A stretch of DNA of 7,012 bases from Bacteroidia bacterium (lineage in GTDB: Bacteria; Bacteroidota; Bacteroidia; Bacteroidales; Azobacteroidaceae): NCBI GenBank assembly GCA_025996815.1, contig BNTT01000158.1, positions 1-7,012 of the forward strand. The letters run 5' to 3'. This document shows positions 5,501 to 7,012 of the stretch, one piece after another. The stretch's first letter is position 1. The number at the start of each line of letters is the position of its first letter. Below the pieces are notes generated by a model. That model made no database searches. It was not told where the DNA came from and saw nothing but the letters and a program-made list of their open reading frames with translations. A program made the position numbers and the translations under genes.

Positions 5501-6913
5501 GCAACTTGCCACTTCCATGCCGTTGGAACGCAGTTTGACGATGACCTCGCCCTCCGCCATGCCGTAGACCATGCCGCCGGGCACTATCAATGCAATGTCG
5601 CTGTTAGACGATGTCCAGTGCATTCCCACAAGGGGAACGTTGAGCGGAACAGTTATTATATTTAGCTGCGCCAACTCGCCCACATACAGCGTCATATCGT
5701 CCAGAACGACGGTTTTTTCCTCGCCGATACCCCACCACACGGGGTCGACACCGTTGATATAGCCCAAATAAAACTCAAAGAGTTTGCCGCGCGCTTCCGC
5801 CACGGCGGAGTATTTGGGATTGGCAACTTCCGGATGCGCAGATGGCTGCGTAGAATCCTGACCCAGAACGTAGGTATAATTCTCAAGCATCTTTTCGCCA
5901 TCAATAACCTTGCCGAATTTGGTGATTTGCTTGGCAGAATCATCTGCTGAATAATTGCCCGAAGTCGGAAAATACACGGAGGAGATGTTTACAGGCGCGT
6001 AAACACTCTCGTTGAAAAACACCCGGTCTTCGCCGGGACCGCCGGCATAATTAGACCGCAAGTAGGTGTCCATCTCGTGCAGCATGAGCGTGGGTGCTTT
6101 TTGCGGGTCGGAATCGTCAAGCATAAGCGTTTTCGCCATGTCGCCGGAGAAAAAGAGATTGTTCAACTTCAGATAAGTGATATAGTCGAGGCGAAAGGCG
6201 TCAATTTCCTTATACAGTGTTCTGAATCCGATGAGGCGCGCCTGAGCGCCGATTTTGGATTTCCATTTGGTGATGTCCTGAAAGACGTTTGAAGCGGCAG
6301 AGCCGCCTGTGGCGTGTTGCCAGCCGCTCGTGGGGTCGTAGTTCCAATAGCGGTCGACCACCAGTTTGACACCGGCGGCTTCATGGGTCGACTTCATCTT
6401 CCATGTTTGGTCGGTTGCGTCGAACCACCACCAGTCATAGACCACCTTCACGCCGTCTGTTTCGTAGTCTTTAGACAAACCGCCGGCTTTGCGGTAGATA
6501 TAGGGGAGTGGCTCCATGCCGTGCTTCAGGGCATCCCATTGCTCCTGCCAGGCGAGTTGCTGCCGCTCCTGTTCGGTCATGGGATTGACCGTGCCGGGGT
6601 CTACGCCCACTGGGCCGACGGTAGTGCGCGTGGAGGCATCCTTCTTCGCAGTCGAATCCAGCGGATTCACCCAGTTGATGATAAGCCCGCCACTCTTGAC
6701 CATGGCATCAATCGTAAACTCGTCTATCACCCACTGCGGAGTGGATTCGGCACCCTTGCCGGGCAGGTCGGGTTGTTCCGGCGGCAGGTCGGGTTGGTCC
6801 TCCAACAGGTTGGAGGCGCACGCAGAAAGCGCGAGTGCGAGGCTCAGCGCGAACACTCTATAACCCGTTGCCTTGCAGCGAGTTAATACTGACAATGACG
6901 ATAACTTGAACAT
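2570..6913 (-). CDS. Large Ig-like (Big_2) repeat surface lipoprotein with a duplicated unknown module
   Basis: The open frame reaches ATG 6958, but that codon lies upstream of the -7 box (6945-6952), so the transcript should not contain it. ATG 6913 gives a 1447-aa protein with a proper lipoprotein signal: Arg/Lys in the n-region, hydrophobic VFALSLALALSA, and lipobox LSAC with lipidated Cys32. Layout: Pro/Asp linker with two QPDLP units (40-51); module A (about 61-390, unrecognised, Trp/Tyr-rich); Ig-like domains at about 399-476, 481-565, 567-643, 651-745, 746-824 and 827-906, each with a 'W.S.....A.V....G.V.A...G...I.A' type core; module B (about 910-1130), a diverged copy of A; Ig-like domain 7 (1135-1216); and a C-terminal region with five roughly 20-residue beta-strand repeats (1326-1418). 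There is no type IX secretion C-terminal domain. The residues after Cys32 (ASNLLED) are only a weak match to known surface-export signals of Bacteroidota lipoproteins, so outer-face exposure is probable but unproven. Likely roles are adhesion or ligand capture. The gene shares an operon with a sodium:solute symporter starting 2 nt later. Confidence 0.88.
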   Translation of the reverse strand: MFKLSSLSVLTRCKATGYRVFALSLALALSACASNLLEDQPDLPPEQPDLPGKGAESTPQWVIDEFTIDAMVKSGGLIINWVNPLDSTAKKDASTRTTVGPVGVDPGTVNPMTEQERQQLAWQEQWDALKHGMEPLPYIYRKAGGLSKDYETDGVKVVYDWWWFDATDQTWKMKSTHEAAGVKLVVDRYWNYDPTSGWQHATGGSAASNVFQDITKWKSKIGAQARLIGFRTLYKEIDAFRLDYITYLKLNNLFFSGDMAKTLMLDDSDPQKAPTLMLHEMDTYLRSNYAGGPGEDRVFFNESVYAPVNISSVYFPTSGNYSADDSAKQITKFGKVIDGEKMLENYTYVLGQDSTQPSAHPEVANPKYSAVAEARGKLFEFYLGYINGVDPVWWGIGEEKTVVLDDMTLYVGELAQLNIITVPLNVPLVGMHWTSSNSDIALIVPGGMVYGMAEGEVIVKLRSNGMEVASCKVKVSHDPKAIRVKSVALNPSSLLLYCGEVYDHSGVSITPSNATYRTVFWRSENAGIASVDFETGRITAVSTGQTYIIATAGGVSTVCDVTVKNPDVVPEDITVRVGKFALIPYTTVPATASLVGASWISGDATIAEVAVANNMVKGIAVGETTLELDSPDGRQAKCTITVLPADPNDKEVEDIIIYGSDYAPASGTVAAPLTKLSLFAGETYDCLHAEVLPEDATFGAVMWVSEQKDIATVSPTGGVITALKQGKVNIVAVAGGQTKVCELTVEEITVTPATVTLKLGETRLVSATTTPYNTDLYGKAVWRSTDPTFAEVNATTGIVTAKNIGETLIYATPWDNASACKVTVISDVEIKIIPSTLKITLGSVHNKLEVKVTPSNSIDAAYTLSSEDADIVTVDEFGVLNARSEGTTKIFATTAGGKQAECMVTVQPLLYPVFDFTFGHPTPSSTLDITWGDPQVTIRWEPVPADMTDAALIAEIQKAGARVSTFQQSIRATPYYEDAASLPTGIAVYDVFESAITAGANKLDYQSGDIIINRYCSESDTPPATLTAQSASLAQRRTAYKELVTQLSDLMTDMAASPLWDDLGTDATNPLRMLHTFIEGLITYPSPLTDAKLIDRTEFSVAGSSGDRQRATISAGETSALFEYYFGYVPPPTPKVIPSVTVSAPPTPVYIGDTFTLTADVQPSNAANSTVTWSSDYPAIAGVSASGEVTAARWGDADITATTANAVSGSSTVTVESSTTWYIAAANAGNGYGFRATDALRATASKGVGGIISTVSNYYTGTLGGTWPGKGTAAEQHAVIRVIDDLPNLNLSFASSSSYPHNIDMINNNGASPMLNIGQVSLQFCEFTLQEGLTITGTLNVSGGTCKFTMQENAAISGNISMGLSGQFTMEGGTISSDKVDMLNSCTMTVTGGTFSPKKVILSNRSTLTIAGSVTVDPTTELWENTTQIVAPDWPPAPGVDFSRTSP
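2660..2938 (-). repeat. C-terminal beta-strand repeats, possible beta-helix
   Basis: Five units of about 12-21 residues at 1326-1418 of the protein share the core x-F/L-T-M/L-x(4-5)-T/A-I/V-S/T: FTLQEGLTITG, CKFTMQENAAISG, GQFTMEGGTISS, CTMTVTGGTFSP and STLTIAGSVTVDP. Short regular units with alternating hydrophobic residues and Gly-Gly turns are typical of right-handed beta-helices of surface proteins. The protein ends about 30 residues later with a Pro-rich tail. Confidence 0.55.
3266..3511 (-). repeat. Seventh, isolated Ig-like domain
   Basis: Residues about 1135-1216 form a Big_2-type domain (SVTVSAPPTPVYIGDTF, then VTWSSDYPAIAGV, then GEVTAARWGDADITA). Unlike the six others it has no cysteine in the last strand (GSSTVTV). 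It joins module B to the C-terminal repeat region. Confidence 0.8.
3524..4186 (-). repeat. Module B: second copy of the duplicated unknown module
   Basis: This covers residues about 910-1130. Its blocks VTIRWEPV, TPYYEDAA then IAVYD, GDIIINRYCS, RTAYKEL, RMLHTFIEGL, DRTEFSV and ALFEYYFGYV run collinear with those of module A. Like A, it is followed directly by an Ig-like domain. Divergence is high (clear only in short blocks), so the duplication is old or the copies have specialised. Confidence 0.5.
4196..5719 (-). repeat. Array of six Ig-like (Big_2-type) domains
   Basis: Six consecutive beta-sandwich domains of about 77-95 residues follow one another with almost no linker. Each ends in a strand of the form x-C-x-V-T-V, with cysteines at residues 471, 559, 638, 741, 820 and 902 of the 1447-aa protein. 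Domains 2 and 4 have a second cysteine (498 and 686) near the GE-YD motif, so intradomain disulfides are possible only there. Big_2 arrays usually act as stalks or as adhesive or carbohydrate-binding surfaces outside the cell. Confidence 0.85.
5744..6733 (-). repeat. Module A: first copy of a duplicated unknown protein module
   Basis: This covers residues about 61-390 of the lipoprotein. Blocks shared in the same order with module B are LIINWVNP, PYIYRKAG then KVVYD, GVKLVVDRYWN, RTLYKEI, LMLHEMDTYL, DRVFF and KLFEFYLGYI. It is longer than B because of inserts, including a Ser/Thr/Lys-rich stretch near the start and a longer region between LMLHEMDTYL and the end. It contains HEMDT but no HExxH, so it is not an obvious metallopeptidase. 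Confidence 0.5.
6762..6803 (-). repeat. Two 21-bp tandem units encoding a QPDLP linker
   Basis: The units 6762-6782 and 6783-6803 match at 18 of 21 positions, with an identical 14-base core (ggcaggtcgggttg). They encode the Pro/Asp linker between lipid anchor and module A. The period is a multiple of three, so copy-number change would lengthen or shorten the linker without a frameshift. Confidence 0.7.
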
Positions 6914-6944
6914 ATTCTGTATATAATCTGTTAATAATTCGGTG

Positions 6945-6976
6945 CAAAGGTACGACATTTTTTTGAATTGTGCAAA
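6945..6976 (-). promoter_or_regulatory. Bacteroidota-type promoter of the lipoprotein-symporter operon
   Basis: On the minus strand TTTG (6976-6973) is followed by 20 nt and TACCTTTG (6952-6945), an excellent match to the TTTG / TAnnTTTG consensus. Transcription should start near 6938-6941, leaving an AT-rich leader of about 25-28 nt before ATG 6913. The upper box lies in a short inverted repeat (6971-6986). Confidence 0.85.
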
Positions 6977-6986
6977 TATTTTTGCA
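6971..6986. repeat. Short inverted repeat over the -33 box of the lipoprotein operon
   Basis: TGCAAA (6971-6976) and TTTGCA (6981-6986) are exact complements separated by four bases. The first arm contains the TTTG box on the minus strand. It could be a regulator site. The arms are only 6 bp and the region is A/T-rich, so chance is a real alternative. Confidence 0.35.
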
Positions 6987-7012
6987 ATTTTTTTTTTATT
7001 TCGTAGGTAACA

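Noticed and set aside
6060..6090. LMLHEMDT in module A as a zinc-protease HExxH motif
   Set aside because: The second histidine is absent (HEMDT), and module B has LHTFI at the aligned place, so a catalytic zinc site is not supported.

Overview
The window looks like chromosomal or accessory DNA from a member of the Bacteroidota. Two promoters match the characteristic Bacteroidetes form (TTG or TTTG, a 20-nt gap, then TAnnTTTG). Leaders are A/T-rich with little Shine-Dalgarno sequence, and there is a large lipoprotein built of bacterial Ig-like domains. I cannot name the genus. Every gene I can support is on the minus strand, so the layout below runs from high to low coordinates.

Positions 7012 to 1125 hold a two-gene operon driven by a promoter at 6945-6976. 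The first gene (6913-2570) encodes a secreted lipoprotein of about 1447 residues. In order it has a lipoprotein signal peptide, a Pro/Asp linker, an unrecognised module A, six Ig-like (Big_2-type) domains, a diverged second copy of the module (B), a seventh Ig-like domain, and a C-terminal region of short beta-strand repeats. After a 2-nt gap comes a sodium:solute symporter (SSF/SSS family) gene (2567-1125). The tight coupling suggests that the envelope lipoprotein and the inner-membrane transporter are made together. The substrate cannot be read from the sequence.

Positions 1084 to 241 hold a second transcription unit: a small acidic/basic protein (77 aa) overlapping by 26 nt a 189-aa protein, neither recognised. 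Its promoter (1047-1077) contains a perfect 10-bp inverted repeat (1059-1084), a good operator candidate. The arrangement (small first gene, overlap, operator in the promoter, mobile element beside it) resembles a toxin-antitoxin or other small accessory cassette, but no known family motif supports that.

Positions 126 to 1 appear to be the end of an insertion sequence. A sequence resembling an ISL3-type terminal repeat (126 inward) is followed by an open frame starting at 85 that runs off the window edge, probably the transposase N-terminus. I found no RNA gene, CRISPR array or convincing plus-strand gene.
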